64,000 nucleotides of DNA, taken from positions 29,703 to 93,702 of the forward strand of contig MU831973.1 of the NCBI GenBank assembly GCA_029204225.1, in the 5' to 3' direction. The stretch comes from Diphasiastrum complanatum. Its lineage: Eukaryota > Streptophyta > Lycopodiopsida > Lycopodiales > Lycopodiaceae. Made by a program: the position numbers and the translations under genes. The notes under the pieces are model-generated. The model had not been told where the DNA came from. It was given only the letters and a program-made list of their open reading frames with translations, and did no database searches. Positions 12,931 to 24,894 of this stretch are shown in pieces (the first letter of the stretch is position 1; the number at the start of each line of letters is the position of its first letter).

Positions 12931-15900
12931 AATATTCATTTTTTCATATCACATCTATTCCCACAAGAAAATTACGGTAACAACTTTATGTTTCAGTGCA
13001 TGCTACCATTCCGTAACTGTAGCTACTCTAGTTAGAAAACTTCTTTAATCCTAACCAACATAGTTAAACAAATTTAACCTGAGGTATTGACGTCAGGTAG
13101 ATTAGCACATACTGGGCAAGAAAAGCCAACCAATGGAATACGTCAATGCTACCCAACGATAATTTCAAAGTTTGCTATAATATATTTTAATTTTCCAATT
13201 TATTTGAGCTCTGTTACGTAGATTTGAAATGTGTGCAATTTGATTGGGCCTAGAGAAAAAAAATAACAGTACCTTTACGAAAGGTCATTTTTTATTTTCG
13301 AATTCCTCTAATGTTAGAAGACTAGCAAGCTTAGAGCATTAAAGCAACTGATAAGATGGCTAAAAAATTTCCTAGCAGGGAAAATGTATGGTGTGCGATC
13401 TATATTGGAAATCACACCATAAATGAGTGACCATGAAAAGGCGTATGAAGGATACTTATTGTCATCTTTGCAATTCTTCTGGACATGAGAACTTTTTGTT
13501 CATTTAATCTTCGGGTTATTCAACCAAAATATACTAAATTCCAATATAGAAATAATCCAAAGCACTTGATGGAAAGGCCAATGGTCTTGGATTTCCAGAA
13601 TGATTAGCTTTGTTAGCTCCTAGACTTGTACAACATGCTCCTCCAACATATATTATGGAACCCGATTAATCTTCGGTTGGTAATGACCAATGGAATTATA
13701 ATACTAATCAAGATGTTCGTTCTTCAGAGCAATACGCTATATATGTTGTTGCACAACAATAACAGTCTAGACAGTGGGGGGATAGAGCACCACAAGTCCT
13801 ATTCTAATTAAAGAATGGTTGGAAAAGTATCATTCAACATTTTTCCATAAATCACTATAGTGGTCAAGATTTATTGACGATAGTGGAAAAATATCTCAGC
13901 AGTCCTGCTCATATTTCGTGACAAAACTGGATGAAATATGAAGTATTGGCTCGTACCAAAAATCATTGGTTTCTATTCTGACAAAGGACTATTGTAGTCT
14001 TTTCAAGAAAATCACTCAAAGATGGTATTTCATTTGACAAACATCTATAGTTGATGAATACAATATGCACTTCACTAAAGTAGCTGAATGTATACAATTT
14101 TCAATTCAGAAGACCAATGTGATACACTACATACAAGGACTTAAGCCTCAAGTATGAGAGGTTATGGAAGACAATCCATATCATGAAGGTTACTACTAGC
14201 AATAGATAATAATTGCACTAATAAGGAATAAAGAGCTATAGGGTCTCTTGATTATTCCTACTAAAGATTTTCAAAACCATTCAATGGAAACAAGTGAATG
14301 GTTGAGTTTCACGGACTACTTCATTTTTGGTGACACAACCTCGATTTTTTGACACAGTTATTTTCACATCAACATAATTTACGAAATTTGTCAAATATTG
14401 GTGGCAACATGTTCGAAATTTCGTGGAATGGAAATGGAGAATCTTCAGGAAAATTGATATGATTTTCTATCAATTGTGATGAAAAGCTTTCGAAGATCGA
14501 CCGGGAACAGAAAATGAAAATTTCAAGAGATAAAAACCAACAATCTACAATAGACAAAGGTGTGCCAATGAATATTCATCCGAATGTTCAACTAAAATAC
14601 AAAGCTTCAAAGATTCAACTTTTTGAAGACGTTGAACAATTACATAATAAAGGTCAGTATTAAAGTGAAGGAGAGCACATTGATGCCAATGAAGAAGGAC
14701 TGGTTAACATTGGAAACCAGTTAGAACCAGATCATGGGAATCAAAATGATGGTGATCAAGAGGAAATGCCTATAATGAAAGATCAAGAGTAGATACCACT
14801 GGAAAAGGCTACTAATTCAGAAAAACAAGAAACTAATTCAAGTGATTCTGGTGAGTCTTCGAATTGGAAATGCAAAATGGTGATAAAGATATTTCTTCAT
14901 CAATATCATCAATGAATGAATTTGAAATGCAAAGTGATGAAGAAGAATAGTTACCAGCAATGGAAAAGCTTTTTCAGAAAATGGATTAGCCAACTTCATT
15001 AGCAGTTCTTGAGTTCTTATTGAATCCACAAGAAATGGCCAATCATTATTTATGCAGTGCTACAGAGTGTGCACAAGATTGGTAACATGAACATAATTTC
15101 CAACTCGAATTGAACAAAAAAAATACCAAATGCGTTTTCAATGTCAATGCAAGGACACAGAAAATCAGTTGAGGATAACAAAGTCAATGCACAAAATTTT
15201 GAAGATAATGCACTTGTTCCAAATATTGAAGTTCAATTGAGCAATACAAAGGCCAGTTCAGACAATAAAGTTGTGAAGGAAGTAAATCACTCAAGGACCA
15301 CATCTTCCTTGGGGTATCCAAAAAACTACTACGTCACATTCAATGAGAAGACTTGTCTAAGACTTCTTGTGAAATGGAATTAACAGACAAGTTAAAATTG
15401 ATCTATATGAATGTTTCACATTCAATATAGAGTGCACAATGGAAGGTGATGAAGTTTATTAAATGCAAACTATGAATTGTTATAGTAGTGACTTAGAGCA
15501 AACACTTGAAGATTCAATTTATTAGAGTTTCCAATTTGTGGTTCAATATATTGAAGGTAGCAATATTATTGAACATGATAATGCACAAAAAAATTCGTGG
15601 AGAAAGTTTGAGTGAAATGGAACGTCTCATTCACTCTATTTTATTGGAAATGAATATCATTAGGGGATATTAGAACTCAAAATGGGCCCTTTGTCAAGAT
15701 GCTATTTTTGACTTTGCACGCTTTCAACACTTATGTGTCCCAATAAATGGTGTCCATCTGTGATGAACTGTAACAGTGGTTGACGAACGGAAATTGCATT
15801 CAACTTTTCCAGCCAAATTTTTCTGATTTTCAAATATCTTGCCGGGCACAACAAACGATTGTGATTGGACCACAGTTACTGCCCGAATACTCTTATGCTG

Positions 15901-16169
15901 CCTGTCACTCGAGGTTGATTTGACGTCAATAGTCATAAATTGTAGTTAATTAATCCTTGTAGTTTAGGAACTTCTTGTCATTCATAGGTATACCTCTCAT
16001 TCTCTTCATTCTATCTCTTATTTTGGATTGTCATTCTTATGTTTACCTGTCAATCTCTTCATTCTCTCCGTTCTTAGCTTGCGTACACATGTTTTCGACT
16101 AATGGATACACATAATTAGAGACCAAGAGGAACCATTGATGCAACCAATATTTGCAATGAAAAAAATAT
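12931..16169 (+). other. Decayed plus-strand coding traces, unassigned
   Basis: Between about 14380 and 15380 the plus strand reads as acidic, Asn/Gln/Glu-rich protein with only a few stops (for example HIDANEEGLVNIGNQLEPDH and later KASSDNKVVKEVNHSRTTSS, ORF 15141-15383). About 13830-14250 resembles a retrotransposon gag in spacing only. A 70-codon minus frame (15724-15936) has no known motif. Because copy C begins just downstream, this could be its 5' part or a separate element. Confidence 0.35.
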
Positions 16170-17235
16170 AAAAGATCAATAGATGCCACGAATATATCGA
16201 AAATATCAATGAATCTTGATACATCCCTCTGCAAAAGGCTCATTCTGGAAAAGAAAAAGATCGGATCACATATATAGAAGCTCTTGGAAAGACGAGATAA
16301 TGGATTTCAAAGTATCATCTGCCGGTCAATCTATCACGGAAGTTTTAGTTCAGAATGCTTATCTTCACAATGAGCTCAACATCCATGATTTGAATCCAAA
16401 AGATAGAAGAAAATGCAATTTGTAAGTTTTCAGATTTAGTTTTTTTAAAGTGAGCATTTTCTTTAAATTCTATTTTTATTGTGACATTTTTGTTGGTTTT
16501 GTAGATCTGTATCCATCAAATTTCATTGAATGGCAAACAGTTCAACTGATTGTAGGAATAATCGATGTATTTTACAATATAAAGGTCGTTCTCCAAATCA
16601 CTTTTAGAGTCAGGAGTTTTCTTTTATGATCACACCTATTTTCTTGATAAAAATGGTTTAGTTGGTAGATTAGAGCCATATACTCTACCAAATTTTTCAA
16701 TCTAGACTATATATTGAAGAATATTAAAATGTAGCACTGAATCAAAGAATATTAGATTAAGTTGGTATCTACCTTTTATTATTTTTGTTGATTTTTTTTC
16801 CAAATGCAATGTTCGGAGAACGAAAACAATATTAATTTGTAAGAACTTGAGTACTGAAATAATCGCCGAGTTGTTGGATGATGATGGTTGAGATACGAAA
16901 CAAAATCAGCAAGCTGAGTGCAGAGTATGTTACTCATCAATGACATTCATATATCACGTCAAAAAACAAATGCTCACTTTGCTGCTGTATTATAGAAGAT
17001 GGATTAAATACAAAAATGTCTGGAAGCCACTTGATCAAGATTTTGGTATAAACTATCAAGAGCAACTTCAAATAACAGTGAAAAGAAATGACAACATTCT
17101 TGCAATGGCTGAGGTCGAGAAAGATTGGTGTCTCAATCACATTCGATCAGAACTAGACATGTTGAAATTCAATCTACCTCAATACTATCAATTTCGAATG
17201 AATGGTGTAAAGATACATTATGTCATATGAAAATA
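16170..17235 (+). pseudogene. Copy C of the unidentified multi-exon gene family
   Basis: Block 1 (about 16216-16423) contains AGQSITEVLVQNAYLHNELN and ends at a donor-like TTGTAAGT. Block 2 (about 16504-16585) reads DLYPSNFIEW and VGIIDVF after a tttttgttggttttgtag acceptor-like tract. Block 3 (about 16940-17230) has VKKQMLTLLLYYRRW, VWKPLDQ and later NLPQYYQFRMNG. Block 3 matches copy A in order, including the NEILPEHFRFIINE block near 1395-1440. Conserved block order in three copies argues for a real ancestral gene with introns. Function unknown. Confidence 0.6.
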
Positions 17236-18389
17236 TTCCTTCTTTTCTTATTCTAAATGAATCAGTTTCAAAAAATATATTACCTAAAACAATTTCTCTT
17301 GTGCAGATAAGAGTAAAGCAGGAAGAGCATATAAAATGCAAACATTGGAACATCCATCGAAATTGAAGATCCATAGATTATGAACAATGAATTTTTTTAT
17401 TATGTAATACAATTAACAAACATGTAGGAAAATCATGGAAATTGAAGATGAATGAATAATAACCTGAATTAATAGCAGGAAAACAAACATGTAAGAACAA
17501 CCATAGAGAACTGTAAATATATTTCTTTAACAATTTTCTGTATATGTGTCTCATCCACATCAAGGGAGACCAACTATTTATCAGTATCAACTTTCTATGA
17601 TCTCTACATCCATTTCTCCAATTGGAAGTAGCTTGGGTGGAGACACTCTGCCACTGCAACTGGATATGAATTTTCGATCACAAGCTTTATGGTCTCCTGT
17701 CTGAAGTGCATTATCTCCATTGGGGAGACCTTCGGACATTTAAATTGAAAAAAACAAAACCACAATTAAATGTTATTAATCAAAGATTAGTTATTAGAAA
17801 TGTGATTATGAAAAAAAACAAAAAAACAATTAAATGTTATTAATCGAAGATGACCTCTTCCAGATTGGAAAGTCCATCTTGTAGTGCAAGCCAATTGAAA
17901 AAGAATTTAGCATTGCATACCGTATACCAACCACAACTGACAGAATCAACCAGCTGGGAGGACTGCAGTATCTAATATAAACGAAAGTTAGTAACAAAAT
18001 TTTAACACCATGTAATATCGGATCAATGCACAGGAGGTTATAATAAAATCTACAACGAAAACAAGTGCGAGGTCAAACCGATATCCAAAAAATATTGTTT
18101 TAATATCGGATCAATGTGTACGATAGAAAAAGAAAGCAAGCACTAACTACAAGGGCACGTCGAACCGATATTGAAAATTTTTTACCTCTACATCAACCAT
18201 TTTCAGCTTCATATATGCTATTGCATGTGGTAATGGAAAGAGTTCCAGTATTTTTTGGATATGGCTCTTGGCAATTTTGTGTGTGTGTGTGTGTAATAGA
18301 GTTCATCTTAAAACAAACTGGATTACACACACCCTCGTCATTGACATATAAGGACAACACATATAAGCTCCAATGAGACCAAGGAGGAG
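17236..18389. other. No gene seen
   Basis: AT-rich DNA with a short (GT)n run at about 18278-18294. Motifs like accgatat and atatcggatcaa recur at 18005-18180 and resemble words seen again at 24140 and 59500. No supported ORF. Confidence 0.4.
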
Positions 18390-20100
18390 GATGAGGCTTC
18401 AAGCTCATGAAAGGGCAAGATCGAAGACAAGTCCAAGTACAAATGTTTTTCCTATGGAAAGAAATAACATTTTGCATCAAAATGTCTCAAGAAGAAGGCA
18501 CAAGAGAGCAAACAAAGCAACATTGCACATCAAGAGGAGGATGAAGAAGAGTCATCCTTGATGGTTTCCAACAAACCACCATCATCCAAGAGCAACACCA
18601 ATGATTCTTAGTGGATTCATAGTGGGGCTAGTTCCCACATGACATATCAAAAGACATTTTCTCCACTTTACTTTCTTACAATGATTTACATAGATCAATC
18701 TATATTGCAAGTAGTCAAGAATGTAAGATAAGTGGAATAGGAACCATTCCATTGTATGTTGGATCCTCCAAAAGGATAAATCTTGAGAATGTTCTTTATG
18801 TTCAAATTAAGCAAGAATTTGCTTAGTGTTGGCCAATTAATGGATAATGGCCTTGATGTACAATTTATGCATGGAGTTTGTTCCATCCTTAGATATGATG
18901 AATGTATAGCCAAAGGCTTTAAGCAAGGTAGATTGTTTAAGCTTGATGCTAATATTGTAGTGGAGAGTGTTAACTTGGCAAAGATGGAGTTATCAAAGGT
19001 GAAACTATGGCACAAAAGGTTGGGCCACCCCAACTTCAAAGCCATAGAATCTTTGTGTGCAAAGGAGCTTGCAATTGGACTCTCTAGGCATTTGTCAAAG
19101 TGTGGGAAGATATGTGAAGCATGCAGCCTCCCAAAGGCTCACAAACTACCCTTCTCAAGATCTCCATCAAGATCAAGCTCTCCTCTTGAACTCATCCACT
19201 CGGATGTTCATAGCTTTTCACATGAGTCTAATGGTGGTGCCAAATATTATGTAATCTTCATTTATGACTATTCTAGATATTGTTGGATGTACCTCTTGTC
19301 TAGCAAAGCTATGGTGTTTGATTCTTTTGTAAAGTTCAAGACTTTGGTAGAAAATCAACTTAGTACCAAGATTAAGGTATTAAGGAGTGATAATGGAGGT
19401 GAATATATCTCCAATAAGTTTATTGACTTTTGTAATCCTAATGGCATAAAGATGGAGTTGTCATGTCCATACACCCCTCAACAAAATGGAGTGAGTGAGA
19501 GGAGAAATAGAACTCTTTGTGAGTGTGCTAAGGCCTTAAGGCTAGATGCTTCTCTACCCAAACCACTTTGGGGTGAGGCAATAACTTGTGCTAATGGCTT
19601 GATTAGGTAATAGATTACCTAATCAAGCCATTGGAGAAATCACACCATTTGAAGCTCTATTTGGAGAGAAGCCCAATCTCAAGGATCTCAAAGTGTTTGG
19701 ATCCACTTGCTATGTACACCAATTCTTGGATACAAGGAAGAAGGATGATGCAACCTCCATCAAAGGCATCTTTGTGAGATATGGTGAGAATAGCAAAGGA
19801 TATAAAGTCTTTAATCCCATCACTAGCAAGGTGATAGTGAGTAGGGATGTTATTTTTTATGAAAGACATGCTTGTGATTTGGATGATAATGCTACTAATC
19901 ATATTGATGCCAAGGATCATGCTAAGATGGAGGAGGAGCTTCCAAGTGAAGAAGAACTTGAGGATCCACCTCAAGATGCAAGAACTCCAAGAACTCCAAG
20001 AAGATCTACAAGGACAAGGACCGAGCCATTGAGGCTCACCTATCATGGTCAAAGTGATCAAAGGGAAAGCTCTTCATCTTTCACATCTTACACTTTTCTT
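18390..20100 (+). mobile_element. Copia retrotransposon: gag end, protease, integrase; reverse transcriptase absent
   Basis: A decayed zinc knuckle lies near 18435-18485. The protease motif reads WIHSGAS (18612-18632); the catalytic Asp codon is CAT at 18618. The main frame, 18783-19610, has the pre-integrase LWHKRLGHPNF, a C..C pair, and integrase with HSDVHS, RSDNGGEY and QNGVSERRNRT, so all three DDE residues survive. The frame ends at TAG beside a 40-base palindrome (19593-19632). It resumes as NQAIGEITPFEALFGEKPN and VIVSRDVIFYE. After the acidic linker near 19920-20040 the expected reverse transcriptase is missing and unrelated sequence follows. Confidence 0.9.
19593..19632. repeat. Perfect 19-bp inverted repeat inside Copia integrase
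   Basis: aatggcttgattaggtaat (19593-19611) is followed by ag and then its exact reverse complement (19614-19632). The right arm encodes the usual RLPNQAI stretch of Copia, so the left arm looks like a copied, inverted version of it. The event creates the stop that truncates the integrase frame. Confidence 0.95.
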
Positions 20101-20712
20101 ACCTCAATGCTTGATGAACCATTTTGCTATGAGATCTACATAAGGCAAACCAAGGTATGCTGTGAGAACTACATGAGACAACTTGAGGGCTTCATCAAGA
20201 AGGAAGTTGAAGATAAGATGTGTAATGACTCATTTGAAAACAAGTTTTTATGTCTTAGTGATCTAAAAATTGTTATGAACCAATTAAGTGTAAATTGGTT
20301 GTTTGATCAAATGAGTGCTCTCGGATTTTGGAAGAGCAAGAATGAGTTAATCACTCTTATGAGATTAAGTGAAACATCCTTGAAGGACACTTATATCCAT
20401 AAACAAGTATGTAGCCTCGTGAAGTTCAAGATTACTTGTAATAACAAGATTAGGAAAATCATGCTTACTTTTGATGGTTTGTGGACTAGTCATTTTAGCA
20501 TGATAAATCTTGGTAATAGTAGCAAGTACATGTTTTGTGATCTTGATCAATGTGGTTTTCACAAGACATGGCGACATCATATTTCCTTCAAAGAGAAGCA
20601 TCAAGATCAAGGAGGAATTCATCTTGGAGGAGATCAAGATCAAAGAAGCTCTATCTTGGATATGGTGATAGATCATGTCGTCATCTTTAGGGGATCATTA
20701 GTCATCTTCTAA
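20100..20712 (+). other. Unassigned coding-like segment (repeat copy 1) fused after Copia integrase
   Basis: This is the second half of the open frame 19693-20712. It contains LMRLSETSLKDTYIHKQVCS followed by KIRKIM and SFKEKHQDQ. Two minus-strand stretches at 51771-51490 and 51140-50900 carry the same pattern (RISETS..DTYIHKQ; RVSESSSKDTYLHNEV). It sits where Copia reverse transcriptase should be. I do not recognise the domain. It could be another repeat's ORF joined by insertion. Confidence 0.6.
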
Positions 20713-20803
20713 GCCTGAATATGATTCATTTCTGATGTTAAGATCAGGTCTTAGAATTGTATATAGATACATTGTTGTTTCCAAGGCTAGATTTGAAGAG
20801 GAG

Positions 20804-21280
20804 TGTGAAAAATTGCCTACATTGGCAAATCTAGCCATGTAGAATATTGTATATTTTGTCAATATTTTTTGTTAGTCACTTGAATGGCCAAAGTGCCACT
20901 TGTCAATCCACACCTAATGTGGGTTACCACGAGTCAAGAGGAGTGGTTGTGTCCATTTGGTAGTGATTCCTACTTTTTAGGATCTAGACCTTGATTTATG
21001 ATGAGATTTGTACCTACTCTGCACCTACCAAGCATGACTCTTGGATCTAGGCTAGGGTTTTCACTTTAGGGCAAGAAAGTTGAGTCTACTTCCCTATTAC
21101 ATGCTGGATTTTCACCTAACTTTGCAAAAGAAGTGTTTTTTACTATGTATTTCCATTCTCCATAGTGAAGAGATAGAAACTTTTGGAGCCTCAAGACGAA
21201 ACTCGGATTTTCTCTCATTGTATGATGATAGTAATTGATTTCAATGAAACTCAGCTTTGGCACACTTTAAACTCTGTCTA
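20804..21280 (+). mobile_element. Possible LTR after the Copia fragment
   Basis: gaagaggag at 20795-20803 followed by tgtgaaaaattgcc resembles a polypurine tract and LTR start. The stretch lacks ORFs. No partner LTR was found and the end is not defined. Confidence 0.3.
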
Positions 21281-21959
21281 CATGTTGTACATCAGCCTCA
21301 TTTCACATGTGTGAAGTCGGATTTCAGTTTATGATCAATGATTTGATTGTCTCTACTTGTTTTCTATCAAGCTGCTAAACTAGATCTTGTTTTGTTGACT
21401 AGTATCTGATAGATTGTTCAACAAGCACACAATCAACCTTGTGGATCATTCAAAAATCCATTTGAGGTCCTCAAGTACTGTACTTTCAACAAAACATGCT
21501 TTTTCATAAAAAAAAATTCATAAATCACGAAAAATCTTTGCAAAAAATATGTATTTTCACCCCAAAAAAAATCAATACACCATGTCAAAAAAATTAAACT
21601 TATTAAATAATCTAAAAAATTGAAAATGTCCACCTAAATAAAATGCACAAATATCTATGGTGTTTTAATAGTCTACATTGACTTTCATGGAAAAAAAACT
21701 CCTAGAATACATTTGATGCTAGTTACGCTAAAGCCACAAATTTTGAAAGCACTGAAAATATTTTTTATGTATATATTTTTTACAATTCAAATTCTGAGAA
21801 ATTTTTTACTAACTCCTCTCAAGTCAATCCTTGAAATATTACCAAGACTCTCATTTTCAGCTATCAAAGTTGATGACTTATCGTCCTCGTTATAAGAGTC
21901 ATCATCCAATGTTGACAAAAAAATTGTATATTGTGGCTTTGCTACGTTAATGCCTAGTC
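21281..21959. other. No gene seen
   Basis: AT-rich sequence with oligo-A/T runs; only short frames on both strands without motifs. Confidence 0.4.
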
Positions 21960-23210
21960 AAAGATTATGGTTGTGCACTTAACCCAAGATGTCCTTGTAA
22001 AATAGATATTGTTGATTTTCATAAATGGTTCGTCGTTGTCAACTTGACATTAAACGTGAATATATCCATGTCTTGGAGATTTAAATTATCAACTCTTGGT
22101 TGATCTTTTGTTGTTCACACTTCATCTTGTCTTTTGGATCTAATTGTAACATTTGTAACTCGTACCTTTCCAAAAAGACATTCTTTGAAGTGGTACACAT
22201 ACACGTACAATTTTCGACAACGTGTCGTTACACTGAATGAAGCCAATCACTTTAGCAAAATGAATGATTTTCGTTAATTTTTTATTCTAAAAGTGTAGTA
22301 AGACTCCCAACGTTTCATTAAAGTTACAAGACCATTTAGCATTGTAAGCGTTTACAGTTAGGTGATTTTTTCTAGAACCCAAATAAATTCATGTTGTTTG
22401 TTTTGTAGAAAGATTAAAGTTCAAACTGTTGTAAAATAGTAGAGGAATGGACTACCATTGTAGGAATTGAAGATCTAAATGGCTATTGAAACTCTTCAGA
22501 TGACCATTATAAGTTCTCTTTTGACTTTTCTCTCTTGACTTATGCTCATCAGCATAAGTTCTCTCTTGACTTATGCTCAACATAAGTTCTCTCTTGACTT
22601 ATGCTAAGCATAAGTGCTCTTAGCAGAGGTCATCTCTCAACCTATGCTCAACATAAGTGTTCACTTCTCAACATAAATGCTCATTGCTCAATATAAATAC
22701 TCATTGATGAGCATAAATGAGGGATGACCTAGCATAAGTGTTCATTGGACTTATGCTCAACATAATTACTCAATGGACTTAAGCTCAAACCTATGCTCAG
22801 CATAGGTCCTCATTGGACTTCTCGACCTCATAGGCATAGGTCGAGAGACAACTTATAAACTAAAAATTAAAAAAATCTAAAATAAAAATTTAAAAAAATA
22901 TAATTTAAAGGTAAAATTAAAAAACAAAAAAGTTCAAAAATATAAAAATTATATTTAAAAATTTTAAATCTCAAAAATATTAAAAATATTAAACAAATCA
23001 AAAAATCAAAAAATCAAAAATATTAAAATATTTTCACAAAATCTAAATATCAAAATTAAATTCTTTTTATAATAATAAAATAGTAAAAAATATTTTTTAA
23101 ATAGAATTTAAATATCTAAAACTATAAAATTTTAAAAAACTAATTAGAAAATTAAAAATTACAAAATTAAATATCAAAATAAAATTGTAAAAATATAAAA
23201 ATAAATAAAT
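21960..23210. repeat. Dispersed direct repeat, copy 2 (partner at 3258-4510)
   Basis: Same order as copy 1: degraded exon-like blocks of the unknown gene (minus strand, about 22400-21960), an array of cttatg/cataag palindromes (22540-22860) and an A/T-only tract (22860-23210). The donor-like fragment ggaaag|gtacgag is kept on minus. The rest of the gene (blocks 3 onward) is absent here, so this is a 5'-end-only copy D. Confidence 0.75.
22540..22860. repeat. Second array of short palindromes
   Basis: Clear examples are acttatgctcaacataagt at 22569-22587 (7-bp arms) and acttatgctaagcataagt at 22597-22615 (9-bp arms, one-base loop). Further degenerate units continue to about 22830. Confidence 0.8.
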
Positions 23211-23268
23211 CATAAGAACAATTTGATAATCACGAAGATAGGTAGGAAAGCAACGTAGACTTCTCCAG

Positions 23269-23297
23269 GCCAAGAGAACGCAAAGCGTTCTCTTGGC
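23269..23297. repeat. Perfect 13-bp hairpin
   Basis: gccaagagaacgc, loop aaa, then the exact complement. It stands out as a GC-containing island in an otherwise A/T-only stretch. It is not followed by CTRR on either strand, so a canonical Helitron 3' end is not supported. Origin unknown. Confidence 0.9.
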
Positions 23298-24608
23298 ACT
23301 CCACAAATAATGTGAAGTGTATTACAAATAATTTTTGTTAGATTAAAAAAGATTATATGGCTCAAGAAATAATAGACAGATTGTAAAAGGTACAAATCTA
23401 GTTACTCATGATCATACAGTGGCTCCAACATATACAAATATTGGTAGACCTACTAGTTCTTATCCAAATATTCTAGTTGAAATTTTTTATTGCATTGAAA
23501 AACTATTTAACACAATTATGTATATGGACATTTTAGTTTTTTCTATAAGACGATTGTATTTATTTTGAAAATAATTGTTTTGTTGAAAATTTTGTGTTAT
23601 TTAAGTTTACTGATAATTTATATTAGTTAGATAAACAAATTTTTTAAAATTTTAAATTTGTAATATTTTTTTTAATATTAATATACAAAACATATAACTA
23701 TTATACAATTTATAGGAATTATTAAAATTTATTGATAGAGAAATAGGCACCAGTTTATTGCAATAATGAGTCAATATAGTGACATTTAAAGATAAAATAT
23801 TCCTCATTGTCAATATGTACGAGCCAAGCTTGGGTTTTCTTTTATTGAAATAAAGACTAGGGTTTTAATTACATAACCAATTTTATCAAGAAGATCAACA
23901 AGCTAAAAACAATTCTCATAAAGAAACTTATCAATATCAAAAGTAGAAAAGAAAAGAGAAATAAAATAATGAATTTTTTCAGTGGAAATTTTCACTGATA
24001 GCCAAGAATTCCCTAATTTTATCATCCGAAGATGTACAAGAAGCCATATGCAAATGGTAATGTTGAAAAAAAAAAACCATGCATCGTTTCAACACGCGTA
24101 GACACGGTTAATACGAAAATGATGATAAAAATTGTGCGTTGATTCGATATCGGTGGTAGACCAGCAGACCTGCGGCTGATATTGGTTCAACGCACAAAAG
24201 AAGTGAAAGGGATATGCAGCAATGAAGCACGCGCATTCAATCGATACTCCACCACAGAGAACAATGAACACAAATTATGCGAGCAAAAAGATGTAAGCAA
24301 GAAAAAAACAGCCGACTTCAGGCCACTTTTGTATATATAGATGTAGGGCCTAAATTCCAATCGTACACTTGTTCTATATTCAATGGGTTGATTGTCCCAA
24401 AAAATGGTGCCCAATAGATTGCCTACACGTGGGGCTAAAAAGCATGCACATTTATATTCATAATGACAAAAGTTGGCACGAAAATCCATAATTTATGGGG
24501 GCACATGCGCCCATCGACATGTAGCCAAGAAAAAATATAAAAAGAAATTATGGATATCCACAAATTAAAAGGCGCCGATTTTGAGGCTGATACGACCTGA
24601 GCCATACA
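23298..24608. other. No gene seen; flank of a large Copia element
   Basis: AT-rich with short frames. From about 24070 the base composition becomes more balanced. Words such as gatatcg and tcaatcgatactccacc (about 24238) recur on the far side of the Copia element (about 59470), as expected if the element inserted into a repetitive sequence. Confidence 0.4.
24604..24608 (+). repeat. Candidate 5-bp target duplication, left (ataca)
   Basis: The five bases before the TG of the 5' LTR are ataca; those after the 3' LTR (59178-59182) are atacc. Four of five match, consistent with an old single insertion, though chance is possible. Confidence 0.5.
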
Positions 24609-24894
24609 TGTTGGAGATTAGCCCACAGTTGCCTCCTTGGAATCATAACTTAGACAGCCAATTTAAGGATGTCTACAACAGACTTCCGGCTGATCTCCAG
24701 CAAAGGGTAACCAATCCCATTAATTTCAAGTTCAGATGTTAAGTTTAATAACTTGAAGTCATTGAAGACTTGGCCATCTTCAAGGACTTCCACAAACTTG
24801 CATTTAGAACAAGTCTGCAGATTTACATTACTTTTTGAACAATCTGCATAAACACACTAAGTGTCGCACAGTCCGCATTTTTTGCACTTTCCCG

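Noticed and set aside
23269-23297. Rho-independent terminator
   Set aside because: Nuclear plant DNA; no bacterial-type operon nearby.
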